Position numbers and translations under genes: made by a program. Shown in pieces: positions 43,665-53,019 of a stretch of 64,000 nucleotides of DNA. The stretch is from Porphyromonadaceae bacterium UBA7332 (GTDB lineage: Bacteria > Bacteroidota > Bacteroidia > Bacteroidales > UBA7332), in the NCBI GenBank assembly GCA_002471225.1, contig DKPO01000044.1, positions 62,001 through 126,000 on the forward strand. The letters are read 5' to 3'. Position 1 is the first letter of the stretch; every line of letters begins with the position of its first letter. Under the pieces are notes generated by a model. It saw nothing but the letters and a program-made list of their open reading frames with translations, made no database searches and was not told the origin of the DNA.

Positions 43665-44537
43665 TTAAATTTCAATATCGGTATCTATGTTTTCCCAGGG
43701 TTGTACTTTTACTGATGCGCTTAATGAATTAAAATGCAAATCAATTTCCAATAATTCATTGGCTTTGCATTGGAAGGGTAGTCCGGTTTGGTCACGATCG
43801 ATTGACCAAATAATTTTTCCGTTTTCGCGAAGTATAATTACTAATCCATCTTTTTGCTCTGTTGGAAATATAGTCAGTTTATCTGTCGAAATTTTAGAAT
43901 CTGAATTATTTATAAAAGGGACTATAGTACTTAAACGATTGTCAAAACCATTATCATGAATATTTAATTGAGCACTGATATTTTGAATTTCTACTTCATA
44001 AAGATCCTTTTGGTTTATATCCGCATTTGCAAGATTAATCTTTACGTTGCTTACTTTACGTGTCATCGGAATACGTATTGGTTGGGCATTATTATTTTTT
44101 ATCAAATGAAAGCCACTATAAATAGGGCTAATTGGGATGTAATCAGCAGATGGGAAAGTTATTGAGAATTCATTAATAGTATGCATCCATTCCGGGTAAA
44201 TTAAATTTGCTAATTCATCGAGTGTAACAGCATATATAATCAAATCTTTTTCATCAACAAGATTGGCTATATCCAATGAAAAATCATTGTCAGAATCAGC
44301 TGAATTAAAATCAGTCCATTCTAAAAGTTCATAAGCAGCATTATAGCAATATATACGGAATCGTCCTAAGGAAAGATCTGTATTAAAAGGATTTCCTTCA
44401 TAATCAATTAATGAAAATTTAATTGAGGATTTATCTGTTGATTTCCAGTTATACTTTGATTCAGAACAACCGCTCAATAATAAGCAAAATCCTATAATTA
44501 TATAGATAATGAAATTAGCTCTGTATGTATTAATCAT
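43665..44537 (-). CDS. FimB/Mfa2-like fimbrial anchor lipoprotein
   Basis: A 290-residue lipoprotein (lipobox LLSGC). Short N-terminal sandwich with RFRIYCYNAAYELLEW, then SPIYSGFHLIKNNNAQPIRIPMTRKVSNVKINL, which is the FimB/Mfa2 pattern, and a C-terminal half with LTIFPTEQKDGLVIIL. It ends VQPWENIDTDIEI, resembling the last residues of the neighbouring fimbrillin. No Thr-Arg cleavage site in the first 60 residues, as expected for an anchor that stays lipidated in the outer membrane. First gene of the second fimbrial locus. Confidence 0.7.
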   Translation of the reverse strand: MINTYRANFIIYIIIGFCLLLSGCSESKYNWKSTDKSSIKFSLIDYEGNPFNTDLSLGRFRIYCYNAAYELLEWTDFNSADSDNDFSLDIANLVDEKDLIIYAVTLDELANLIYPEWMHTINEFSITFPSADYIPISPIYSGFHLIKNNNAQPIRIPMTRKVSNVKINLANADINQKDLYEVEIQNISAQLNIHDNGFDNRLSTIVPFINNSDSKISTDKLTIFPTEQKDGLVIILRENGKIIWSIDRDQTGLPFQCKANELLEIDLHFNSLSASVKVQPWENIDTDIEI

Positions 44538-44686
44538 CTGTGATATTTATGTTATATCAAACTTAACATTCCGGAAAAATAGAATGTTCATGCGAATATA
44601 CAGAATTTAAATAGGGAAAATCAAAGAAAGAAGGAAACTTGTATAAATATTTTCTCATGGAATCAGATATCGATCAGCATACATAT

Positions 44687-44725
44687 AAAATACCTCTGTA
44701 AACAACTAGTTTACAGAGGTATTTT
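44687..44725. terminator. Terminator after tricorn-like protease
   Basis: AAAATACCTCTGTAAAC pairs perfectly with GTTTACAGAGGTATTTT over AACTA, between the S41 protease stop and the anchor gene start (minus strand). Confidence 0.92.
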
Positions 44726-44733
44726 TAAAAAGA

Positions 44734-47700
44734 TTACTTTTGATTATTTTCTAATTGTCGTAGTAGCTCATTAACGGCACTTTTGATTTGTTCATCATCT
44801 CCACGTAATTGAGATTCCGGGCTGTTATAAACTTCAATATCTGGTTGTAGTTCCTGATTCTCGAGATACTTTCCTCTTAAATCCTGAACACCTACCTGAG
44901 GTATACCAAATACAAGTGATGGATCAATCTGATTTTCCCACCAAACTGCGGTCATTGTACCCGGGACAGGAGCTCCGATAAGTTTTCCTATACCTAATTC
45001 CTTATAGACAAATGGGAAACCATGAGCATTTGAGTAATTATCTTCACACATAAGTACGACAGACGGTTTAGTCCATTTATTGAATGGGTCATCGCCGATA
45101 TATTGACCTCTGGGTACAAATTTCTGATATAATTTACCTCCTAAAAGAGTAACCAGATCGTCATGTAACCATCCACCGCCATTATGACGCGTATCAACAA
45201 TGACAGCTTCCTTTTGTCGGTTTAATCCTAATAATTCAGAATATACAGTCCGGAAACTTTCACTATCCATACCTTTAATATGTACATAACCTATGCGTCC
45301 GTTCGATAAAGAGTCTACTAATGCTCGTCTACTTTTCACCCAACGTTTATATAAAAGATTGTTTTGTTCTCCATAAGAAAAAGGTTTAACTTTTTCATAT
45401 CGGTTCTTTTTTGTTTTTGGGTCATATATACTAAGTACGATCTGTTTACCACTTTTCCCTTGTAATAACGGATAGTAATCCATTCCTGATTTAATAGGGG
45501 TGCCGTCTATTTCTTCAATAAGCATTCCCGGCTCCATTTTAAGAGCCGCTTTCGATAAAGGGCCTTGTGGGATAATTTCACTAATTCGTAGACCATCTCC
45601 CTGATAATTTTCATCAATGAAAATCCCTAATGATGCAGTAGCCGGTGTATTTGACCAAGCTCTGTATCGCGCACCTGTATGAGAAGCATTGAGTTCTCCT
45701 AATATTTCACTTAATAACTCTGCAAAATCATAGTTATTATTGATATAGGGTAGAAACTTATTATATGCCTCATGATAGCCTTTCCAATCTATTCCATGGA
45801 TGGTTGGATCATAAAACTTATCAGCAACTTGTTGCCATGCGTGATCATAGATATATTGGCGCTCTTCGAATGGTTTATGATTGAATTCAGCATTATAGGC
45901 TATATTTGTTACAGCTCCCGAGGGTATAGATACTTTTTTAAGACTTCCACCGGCAAGGGCATAGATGTTAGCATAATCTTTATCCGGGTAGATGCTGCCC
46001 CAACCAAATCCTTTTATCAGTTCCTTACTGCTTCCCGATTTGAGGTCTCGCTCTATTAAATCGCCGTTTGAAATATAATAAAGTTTATCTCCTTTAGGCA
46101 ATAAGACAGCATCACCAATAGATCCTGAAGATGGAGTTAAGCGAATAATGCGATCTTGAGCATTTACTGTATCAAATACCAGATCCTCTTTCTTTTGTTT
46201 TTTCTTTTTATTAGAAGTCGAATCATTTTTCGCAGCTTCTTCCACAAGTTGTAAATCTTCTTTCGAAAGCTTAAATGTATCAAAAGTTTCTTCATCAAGG
46301 AACATCAGGTATAAATCCCGGAAAGCGCCCCAACTACCATGGCTTCTATATCCGGCACGATCAGAGGACCACATAATAGCTTTTCCATTCATTACGAATT
46401 GTGGCGTAGCATCTGAATATCCACTTTGTGTAAGATTATGGATCTCACCGCTTCCGTCCGCTTTAATCAGCGCTATATCTGTATTATTCCAACCTCCGAC
46501 TGAAATATATTTAGCTAATATCCATTTTCCATCCGGAGACCATTCAAAATATTGATCACCATCGGTATAAGAATAATTATATTTTTTATCTAAAACAGTT
46601 CGCGTTTTTCCATTTTCCAGGTTCAAAACTTTGATAGCTGTACGATCTTCAAGATATGCGATTTCTTTTCCATCAGGAGATATTCGTGGTTGAAAGCTGG
46701 CAGTATCATTTGAGGTTACAGGTTCTTCTTTTACCTCAGTTGCATATGTGAAATATTTGTCATCTTTATTAGGTAAGAATACTTTATAAATATTCCATTT
46801 GCCATTTCTTTCTGATGAAAAGTAAATACTCCTTCCATCGGGAGAGAATTCAACATTTCTCTCTTGTACAGCGGTGTTGGTTAATCTTTTGGTAGTCGAG
46901 TAATCTGTTGCTGTTACAAATAATTCGCCATTATTAATGAAAGCAATTTCTTTTCCATTTGGGGAAACAGACATTGCAGAAGCACCTCCGGTTAAGTTTT
47001 TGAACGTAGATTGAGGATCTATGTCATCCGTAATACTGATATTTACTTTTTCAGGCTTACCTCCTTCTTTTAGAGTATAGAGTTCTCCATCATAAGAATA
47101 AGATAGTAATCCGTTTTTTCCGACAGATAAAAAGCGAACAGGGTGATCTTTATGGAAAGTCAATTGAGTCGGTTGAGTTTCTCCTGATACTAATTTATAG
47201 ATATTCGATGTTCCGTCTTGTTCACTAAGATAATAAATAGTCTTATTGTCCGGTCCCCAGATAGCATTTCGGTCTTCTCCTTTGAAATTTGTTTTTTTAT
47301 CGAATTTCTGAGTAAGAGGGTCAAAAGTCCAAATGTCTCTTGCAATGGAAGATTGCTGATGCTTTCGCCATTTATCTTCATATCCTTTCTTATCGGTAAA
47401 TAATAATGTACCGTTTGATGGATTTACAGAGATTTCTTCCATTGTATGACCTGAATAAACGGCTGGACGTTTTCCATTGATATCAGTTACATAGATTTGA
47501 GAAAAAACACCGGATGGAAATTGAGAAGTTTGTGCTGTCGGTTGTATATTGGAACTGAATAAAATTTGCTCATCATTCAGAAACGCTTCAGGATATTCAG
47601 CAGAAGTGTGAGTCGTTAATCGTCGTGCACTTCCTCCGTTTGAATCCACAATAAATAGATCCATACTTCCTTCTCTGTCAGAAGCAAAAACAATTTTAGA

Positions 47701-47928
47701 TCCATCAGGCGACCAAATTGGTTTTGTGTCGTAGGCAGTATGAGTTGTGATTTGTTTAGCAGATCCTCCAGTAACCGGAACAGTAAATATATTTCCTTTA
47801 TACGTAAAGGCAATGGTTGTACCATCAGGTGAAATGCTATTATTCCGAAGCCATAAAGGGGCAGATTCTTTGGCTTGTCCTGCTAACACGCAAGCTCCCA
47901 GACAAGCCGTGAGTACTAATTTCTTCAT
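44734..47928 (-). CDS. Tricorn-like S41 family protease
   Basis: A 1064-residue exported peptidase. About 25-630 are PD40/TolB-like propeller blades (ISPDGTTIAFTYKG, WSPDGSKIVFASDREGSMDLFIVD, FSPDGRSIYFSSERNGKWNIY, and more); a helical core follows; a PDZ domain lies at about 770-840 (LGIFIDENYQGDGLRISEI, ALKMEPGMLIEEIDGTPI); the C-terminal S41 domain has VDTRHNGGGWLHDDL and the nucleophile-bearing EDNYSNAHGF. Tricorn-type proteases trim short peptides; in Bacteroidales they are thought to be periplasmic. Single gene flanked by terminators on both sides. Confidence 0.9.
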   Translation of the reverse strand: MKKLVLTACLGACVLAGQAKESAPLWLRNNSISPDGTTIAFTYKGNIFTVPVTGGSAKQITTHTAYDTKPIWSPDGSKIVFASDREGSMDLFIVDSNGGSARRLTTHTSAEYPEAFLNDEQILFSSNIQPTAQTSQFPSGVFSQIYVTDINGKRPAVYSGHTMEEISVNPSNGTLLFTDKKGYEDKWRKHQQSSIARDIWTFDPLTQKFDKKTNFKGEDRNAIWGPDNKTIYYLSEQDGTSNIYKLVSGETQPTQLTFHKDHPVRFLSVGKNGLLSYSYDGELYTLKEGGKPEKVNISITDDIDPQSTFKNLTGGASAMSVSPNGKEIAFINNGELFVTATDYSTTKRLTNTAVQERNVEFSPDGRSIYFSSERNGKWNIYKVFLPNKDDKYFTYATEVKEEPVTSNDTASFQPRISPDGKEIAYLEDRTAIKVLNLENGKTRTVLDKKYNYSYTDGDQYFEWSPDGKWILAKYISVGGWNNTDIALIKADGSGEIHNLTQSGYSDATPQFVMNGKAIMWSSDRAGYRSHGSWGAFRDLYLMFLDEETFDTFKLSKEDLQLVEEAAKNDSTSNKKKKQKKEDLVFDTVNAQDRIIRLTPSSGSIGDAVLLPKGDKLYYISNGDLIERDLKSGSSKELIKGFGWGSIYPDKDYANIYALAGGSLKKVSIPSGAVTNIAYNAEFNHKPFEERQYIYDHAWQQVADKFYDPTIHGIDWKGYHEAYNKFLPYINNNYDFAELLSEILGELNASHTGARYRAWSNTPATASLGIFIDENYQGDGLRISEIIPQGPLSKAALKMEPGMLIEEIDGTPIKSGMDYYPLLQGKSGKQIVLSIYDPKTKKNRYEKVKPFSYGEQNNLLYKRWVKSRRALVDSLSNGRIGYVHIKGMDSESFRTVYSELLGLNRQKEAVIVDTRHNGGGWLHDDLVTLLGGKLYQKFVPRGQYIGDDPFNKWTKPSVVLMCEDNYSNAHGFPFVYKELGIGKLIGAPVPGTMTAVWWENQIDPSLVFGIPQVGVQDLRGKYLENQELQPDIEVYNSPESQLRGDDEQIKSAVNELLRQLENNQK

Positions 47929-48004
47929 TGTGTTTATAGGTATTTTAGAATTCAGGGTTAAAGATATATATTATTCGAAATAATAAACAGAGAAAAGATA
48001 TAAA

Positions 48005-48047
48005 AAAAGGGCTTATCTTATCTGGTTTTTATAAGATAAGCCCTTTT
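48005..48047. terminator. Bidirectional-looking terminator
   Basis: AAAAGGGCTTATCTTAT pairs with ATAAGATAAGCCCTTTT; downstream of oadB-like gene on the minus strand. Confidence 0.9.
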
Positions 48048-48083
48048 CTAATGTATTCATTTCTTTATAGATATGAGGTTATA

Positions 48084-49298
48084 TCATAGTAAAGGAATAA
48101 TAGTTATATATACACCTGTAATGATTGCGGATGTGATTACTCCTGATATATTAGCACCCAATGCATCTCCTAAAATAATGGAGTCGGGATTGTCTTTGCT
48201 AACAATCTTTTGAGCGACCTTAGCTGTTGTTGGAACGCAACTGACAGCTGCAATGCCAATAACCGGATTGAAGTTTCCTTTTTTAATAAAGTACATTATA
48301 TATCCTCCGATAATACCTCCGATACCGGATAATAAAAGGGCTGTTATCCCTAGCACTAAAAGTTTAAGAACTTTCGGGTCTAACAGAATTTTGGCTTCAC
48401 ATAATACCCCTAACAGCAGTCCAAGCATAAATGTTGAACCATATAATAAAGGTCCGCTTACAAAATCCATTATGTGCTTCATGCCAGATTCACGGATAGC
48501 GACTCCTAAAAACAATGAAAAGAATAAAGGAGAAGCTACAGGAAATAAGAAGCAAAGAATCGCACATAATATAACAGCAAATGCAAGTTTTACTTTGGCA
48601 GGATAATTCTTAACTTTTCCAGTTTGCTTCATCTTAATGGCTCTGAATTTTTTAGGAACCAATAGTCTGACCAAATAAGGGTATCCTCCATAAGTTAATC
48701 CCAGATAAAGATATGCTACTACAGTAATAGGAACAAAAAGATGTTTGGCTAATTCAAGTGAAGTGAATAAAACCATAGGACCATCTGCACCGCCTACCAT
48801 GGCTATTGATGCACTTTCTTTAAGAGTAAGTCCTAAAGAGTGAGCAATAGGTAGTGTTAGAAAAGTGCCTAATTCAGCACAAAGTGCAAGAAATATACTA
48901 GTAAAAGGCTTTTGTAATAAGAATCCCACATCTAATAGTGTACCGATACCCATAAATACGAAGCAAGCAATAAGTCCGTTACTAAAAGTAAGCGTGTACA
49001 CCGGTTGTAGGAAATTAATTTGCATAGAAGTCATTAGAGCATCAGTATCTGATAGCATGGGATCCAGAAATAAATTGCCTAATCCCCCTTCTGGCATAAA
49101 GAGTGTTCCTGTATTGATGGCTATCATTCCTAATCCCATAGGTATCATTACCATAGGTTCCAAAACCCCCTTCCAACCTAAATAAACCAATAATCCCCCT
49201 AGAGCTATTAAGACAAGACGAGCTACAGCTAATATCCATCCGCCTTCAACCATTGTTCCAAAACCTTGAAACAAAGTAAAAAAATCAATACCTTCCAT
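48084..49298 (-). CDS. oadB: Na+-transporting carboxylic acid decarboxylase beta subunit
   Basis: A 404-residue integral membrane protein with about ten hydrophobic segments, the beta subunit of oxaloacetate/methylmalonyl-CoA decarboxylase Na+ pumps. Functional loops: GTLLDVGFLLQKPF, IAMVGGADGPMVLFTSLELAK (conserved GGADGP with the Na+-coordinating Asp), CVPTTAKVAQKIV and GANISGVITSAIITGVYI. It couples decarboxylation of the biotin-bound carboxyl group to Na+ export. The biotin carrier and carboxyltransferase subunits are not adjacent; only a small single-span protein precedes it (12 bp). They are presumably elsewhere. Confidence 0.93.
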   Translation of the reverse strand: MEGIDFFTLFQGFGTMVEGGWILAVARLVLIALGGLLVYLGWKGVLEPMVMIPMGLGMIAINTGTLFMPEGGLGNLFLDPMLSDTDALMTSMQINFLQPVYTLTFSNGLIACFVFMGIGTLLDVGFLLQKPFTSIFLALCAELGTFLTLPIAHSLGLTLKESASIAMVGGADGPMVLFTSLELAKHLFVPITVVAYLYLGLTYGGYPYLVRLLVPKKFRAIKMKQTGKVKNYPAKVKLAFAVILCAILCFLFPVASPLFFSLFLGVAIRESGMKHIMDFVSGPLLYGSTFMLGLLLGVLCEAKILLDPKVLKLLVLGITALLLSGIGGIIGGYIMYFIKKGNFNPVIGIAAVSCVPTTAKVAQKIVSKDNPDSIILGDALGANISGVITSAIITGVYITIIPLL

Positions 49299-49310
49299 AT
49301 ATTAAATAGG

Positions 49311-49679
49311 TTATTTGTTTTTCGAAATTTTATAATCAGGAGCATCCTCTTCTTTTTCATAGGAGGGTGTTTGTTCCGGTGCTTTTGGAGAATAATAATA
49401 ATCCAGTACGGTATAATGAGAATCCCCTTTGCTTACTCCATGGTAATATTCTTGTATATACTGAGGGTCACCGGATTCAATTTTATGCAATAATTGTTTG
49501 AGTCGTTTAATTCGGATTTTTTTTAGTTGATGTGCTCTTTTTATTTCGTCTTTGTTTAATTCCAGGTATTCTTGCTTATCAGCAGCCAAAGCGGTTACTT
49601 TAATTACACCTGCTACCAGAAAACCGATAAAGAAGGTAAACAACATCATCAGAAAAGTTGCTAAATACAGATTCATCAT
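49311..49679 (-). CDS. Small single-span protein encoded with oadB
   Basis: A 122-residue protein: one transmembrane helix at about 3-30 (ATFLMMLFTFFIGFLVAGVIKVT), then a charged cytoplasmic tail with a basic helix (KKIRIKRLKQLLHKIE) and an acidic, Pro/Tyr-rich end. Topology and position fit the gamma subunit (OadG) slot of a decarboxylase pump, but length is greater and the typical zinc-binding His pattern is not evident. I do not recognise it by sequence; gamma-subunit function is inferred from context. Confidence 0.5.
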   Translation of the reverse strand: MMNLYLATFLMMLFTFFIGFLVAGVIKVTALAADKQEYLELNKDEIKRAHQLKKIRIKRLKQLLHKIESGDPQYIQEYYHGVSKGDSHYTVLDYYYSPKAPEQTPSYEKEEDAPDYKISKNK

Positions 49680-49787
49680 AGTTGTGTTTATTAATTAATA
49701 AGGTAATAAAAAGAAATAGTACATATACAAAACTATTGAAGCAATAAAAAGTTCTCTGTTTTCAGAATAATTTTTAGAAATAAAAAA

Positions 49788-49815
49788 GGAGGGTGCTATG
49801 AGCACCCTCCCAGAA
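49788..49815 (-). terminator. Terminator after OmpA gene
   Basis: GGAGGGTGCT and AGCACCCTCC form a 10-bp stem over ATG, followed on the minus strand by TTTTTTATTTC. Confidence 0.9.
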
Positions 49816-49863
49816 CGTATTCGAAATATCTTTCGAATCGTTTATCGAAACCTTGAATCTTTA

Positions 49864-51057
49864 TTATTCTACGATAACAACACGGTTCCAAGCTTCTTTG
49901 CTGAATGGTTGTTGGTTAGAGCCGTCCCAAGATACTTTAAGTTGGTCTGGATTAACACCAAATTGTTCAGTTAAGATTTTAGCAACAGCGTTAGCACGTT
50001 TTTCTGATAACATCATGTTATAATCAGCTGTACCTGTTTCTTTATCTGCATAACCTACTACAGTATAAGTTTTGCCAGGGTTAGCGTTAATAACTTTAGC
50101 AGCATTAGCTAAGTTCAACATTTGATCAGGACGAACTTTTGATTGATTAATTACGAACAATACAGTTGTAAATGGAAGATCCATGTCTTTAACGACTTCT
50201 TTAATTTGAGGACCTTTAGCTTTTTCAGCAGCTAATGCAGCAGCTAATTGGCTGTTTTGTTGTTCGCAAGCAGCAAGTTGACCTCTAAGTTGGTTTACTT
50301 GATCGTTCATTAGAGCTAAAGCAACCGGACACATAGCATCGTAAGGTTGGAAGTCTCTTTGTTTGAATTTATAAGTTACACCAAGAGTTGCACCTAAGAT
50401 ACCATCAGCTGGTTTTCCATATACAACACCGTTTAGTTTATCAGCTGCTAATGTACCTTGAAGTTCAAGATTGATATCTACAGCATCAGAAACTCTGAAT
50501 CGGTTAATTAAACCGAAATTACCCGCAAAATTATAGATGCCAGGATAACCATCTTTTTTGAAAGAATATGTATAACCAACACCAAAGTATGGGATTAAGC
50601 TATATACACGATAAGGATCATAAGTTCCGAAAATAGACATTAAGTCAAACATAAAATCACCATGTAGGTTATAGTAATTCCATTTTTGTTGAATAAGTCC
50701 GTTTTCAAGTCTACCAGTTTCGTATGGAGCTCCCGGATTCATAGCGCTTTTCAATTGCCATCCATTTGCTTTCAAACGGAATCCCCAACCCGGAGCAACC
50801 CATTTACCAATTTCAAGAGAAATCTCAGGACTCACGCGATCTTTGAAATCTGCTTTTGTTGAGTTTTCGCCAAAGAAAACCTGAGCACCACCACCGATTC
50901 CGATAAACCAGTTATCAAAGAATCCGTTAGTAACGTAACGTGGTTTTTCTTTTACAATCAAAACATCTTCTTCAACAACTTCTGTTTGAGCAGAAGCTTG
51001 AGAACTTATTCCGAATAAAAGCCCTGCAGCTAATACTCCTGTAAACAACTTTTTCAT
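49864..51057 (-). CDS. OmpA-family outer membrane porin
   Basis: A 397-residue outer membrane protein with type I signal peptide (cleavage after SASA). N-terminal beta-barrel about 45-225 (WFIGIGGGAQVFFGENS, GFRLKANGWQLKS), a short coiled linker (about 235-275, QVNQLRGQLAACEQQNSQLAAAL-like), and a C-terminal OmpA peptidoglycan-binding domain (about 285-397, VLFVINQSKVRPDQ, VVGYADKETGTADYNMMLSEKRANAVAKIL). Similar to the Pgm6/7-type major OmpA of Porphyromonas. Monocistronic with a leader gap of 334 bp upstream where I see only AT-rich sequence and a near-consensus plus-strand box. Confidence 0.93.
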   Translation of the reverse strand: MKKLFTGVLAAGLLFGISSQASAQTEVVEEDVLIVKEKPRYVTNGFFDNWFIGIGGGAQVFFGENSTKADFKDRVSPEISLEIGKWVAPGWGFRLKANGWQLKSAMNPGAPYETGRLENGLIQQKWNYYNLHGDFMFDLMSIFGTYDPYRVYSLIPYFGVGYTYSFKKDGYPGIYNFAGNFGLINRFRVSDAVDINLELQGTLAADKLNGVVYGKPADGILGATLGVTYKFKQRDFQPYDAMCPVALALMNDQVNQLRGQLAACEQQNSQLAAALAAEKAKGPQIKEVVKDMDLPFTTVLFVINQSKVRPDQMLNLANAAKVINANPGKTYTVVGYADKETGTADYNMMLSEKRANAVAKILTEQFGVNPDQLKVSWDGSNQQPFSKEAWNRVVIVE

Positions 51058-51338
51058 AATCTGTTTAATGTTTAGGTTAAATATAATATGTATTTATTTT
51101 CTCTTTAGCTCAAATAATCAATTTCATTTGAATCGAGATAATAACAATAGAATCTAATAAATTGTTTTTTCCTCCAAAAAAAATATTGCACAGAGTCCAT
51201 TTGTTATCAACTGTACAATAATAACATCTGCTATAATTTAAATGTTCATTAGCGATCAATATTAACATTTACGGTTGGATTACAATTTATAGAAACCCTT
51301 TCTTAATGATATATAGCGGATATTTAAAGAATTAATCT

Positions 51339-51346
51339 TATCTTCG
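51339..51346 (+). promoter_or_regulatory. Possible -7 box of POT-like transporter gene
   Basis: TATCTTCG differs from TAnnTTTG at one base and lies 46 bp before the start codon. The rest of 51058-51338 shows no gene or hairpin. Confidence 0.3.
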
Positions 51347-51391
51347 TTCCCGAACAGAACAAAGAACTAATACTAATAATTAAAATCAATT

Positions 51392-52747
51392 ATGTCAAAA
51401 ATCACTTTTTCTAAAGCGTTTTGGGTAGCAAATAGCGTTGAGCTCCTTGAACGTATGGCTTATTATGCTGTTTTTATTGTTATAACGCTTTACTTGTCCG
51501 ATGTGTTGGGTTTCTCTGATATTGAAGCGGGTATTATTTCCGGATTATTTTCAGGTATTCTTTATTTTCTTCCGACTTTTAGTGGTGCTCTTGCCGATAA
51601 AATCGGATTCAGAAAGTCAATGTTGCTTGCTTTCGGATTGTTGACATTCGGTTATGCAGGACTGGGAATATTACCGACATTATGTGAGAATGCAGGATTA
51701 GTATCTTATGCGAAAGAAACAACTTTTACAGGCCTTAGAGAGAGTTGGTTGAAATGGAATATCGTTCCTGTGTTGGTCGTTATTATGATTGGCGGATCTT
51801 TTATTAAGTCTGTTATTTCAGGTACAGTTGCTAAAGAAACAACAACAGAAACGCGTGCAAAAGGATTTTCATTGTTTTATATGATGGTAAATATCGGAGC
51901 CTTTACAGGTAAGATGGTTGTTGATCCATTACGTAAATCAATGGGTAGTGAAGGCTTGGTTGTGCTGAATTATTTCTCGGCAACGATGACGTTTCTTGCT
52001 TTTATCGCTATTTACTTCATGTATAAATCAAGCGAACATCAAGGTGAAGGTAAATCATTGAAACAAATACTTCAGGGGCTGGCTCGTGTATGTACCAACT
52101 ATAAGTTATTGATCCTTACGCTTATCGTAAGTGGTTTTTGGTTAGTTCAGGGACAGCTTTATGCGACAATGCCTAAATATGTATTACGTATGGCGGGTGA
52201 AGGAGCTTCTCCGGCATGGTATGCGAATGTTAATCCGTTTGTTGTTGTCTTGACAGTAAATCTGGTTACTCGTTTAATGGCTAAGAAAACGGCATTATCT
52301 TCTATTACGGTAGGTATGTTTATTATTCCGATTTCTGCGTTAGTCATGGCGATGGGTAATATGTTCCCTTCCGATCAGGAAATATTAGGCATGCACCCGA
52401 TTGCTTTCTTTATGGTTGTAGGTATCGTCTTCCAGGCATTATCCGAAACATTTATTTCGCCTCGTTTCTTAGAGTATTTCTCTTTACAGGCGCCTAAAGG
52501 AGAAGAAGGTATGTATTTAGGATTCTCGCATCTGCATTCATTTTTTTCATATATTTTCGGATTTGCGATTTCGGGTGTCCTTTTAAGTAAATATTGTCCG
52601 GATCCTTCTTTATTCGCAACGCATGAAGAGTGGGTGGCAGCGTCATCAAATGCGCATTATATCTGGTTTGTTTTTGCCGGTATCGCTATGGTGGCTGCTT
52701 TCGCACTGGTTATTTTTGGTAAAGTAACATCTAAAGATGAAGAGTAA
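51392..52747 (+). CDS. MFS transporter, POT (peptide transporter)-like
   Basis: A 451-residue protein with about 12 transmembrane segments. The first helix carries ELLERMAYY, matching the ExxERxxYY proton-coupling motif of the POT/PTR2 peptide-transporter branch; the second loop reads GALADKIGFRKSM, a standard MFS loop-2-3 motif. KETTTETRAKGFSLFYMMVN and SPRFLEYFSLQAPKGEEGMYLGFS are also POT-like. Di/tripeptide import is the family expectation; substrate unverified. Ends at a strong terminator shared with the convergent small membrane protein gene. Confidence 0.85.
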   Translation: MSKITFSKAFWVANSVELLERMAYYAVFIVITLYLSDVLGFSDIEAGIISGLFSGILYFLPTFSGALADKIGFRKSMLLAFGLLTFGYAGLGILPTLCENAGLVSYAKETTFTGLRESWLKWNIVPVLVVIMIGGSFIKSVISGTVAKETTTETRAKGFSLFYMMVNIGAFTGKMVVDPLRKSMGSEGLVVLNYFSATMTFLAFIAIYFMYKSSEHQGEGKSLKQILQGLARVCTNYKLLILTLIVSGFWLVQGQLYATMPKYVLRMAGEGASPAWYANVNPFVVVLTVNLVTRLMAKKTALSSITVGMFIIPISALVMAMGNMFPSDQEILGMHPIAFFMVVGIVFQALSETFISPRFLEYFSLQAPKGEEGMYLGFSHLHSFFSYIFGFAISGVLLSKYCPDPSLFATHEEWVAASSNAHYIWFVFAGIAMVAAFALVIFGKVTSKDEE

Positions 52748-52781
52748 TCGGGAAGCGATTATTTAATCAGTCGATATAAAT

Positions 52782-52822
52782 AAAAAAGCGTCTGACAGAT
52801 ATCATTCTGTCAGACGCTTTTT
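52782..52822. terminator. Bidirectional terminator
   Basis: AAAAAGCGTCTGACAGA pairs with TCTGTCAGACGCTTTTT around ATATCAT, between convergent genes. Confidence 0.93.
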
Positions 52823-52828
52823 ATTTAT

Positions 52829-53008
52829 TTATAAGTCCCGGTTTCGTCGTAAATATTTGTAGATTGGAACAAATATGATGATGCCGGATGCAGTCAGAGC
52901 AAAAACAACTTGAAAGTTTATTTCTCCATGACCTTTTATCATTAGATAAGCAAGGAGGAACCATAGCAAAATAATGCAGGTTATTCGAAACGGATTTAGT
53001 TTTCGCAT
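52829..53008 (-). CDS. Small two-helix membrane protein, 59 residues
   Basis: A complete small frame on the minus strand, ATG at 53008 and TAA at 52829, starting 11 bp after the malic enzyme stop and ending directly before the terminator. Product begins MRKLNPFRIT, with hydrophobic helices at about 9-24 (ITCIILLWFLLAYLMI) and 32-50 (FQVVFALTASGIIIFVPI), and ends in a basic tail KYLRRNRDL. Positive-inside charge distribution (basic at both ends) predicts a hairpin with both termini in the cytoplasm. It is in a different frame from the 95-codon open frame that also covers the region. No family recognised. Confidence 0.65.
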   Translation of the reverse strand: MRKLNPFRITCIILLWFLLAYLMIKGHGEINFQVVFALTASGIIIFVPIYKYLRRNRDL

Positions 53009-53019
53009 GACCGTTTTGT

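Noticed and set aside
28953..44537. Fimbrillins as type IX secretion cargo
   Set aside because: They have lipoboxes and no C-terminal T9SS domain; lipoprotein export is the expected route.
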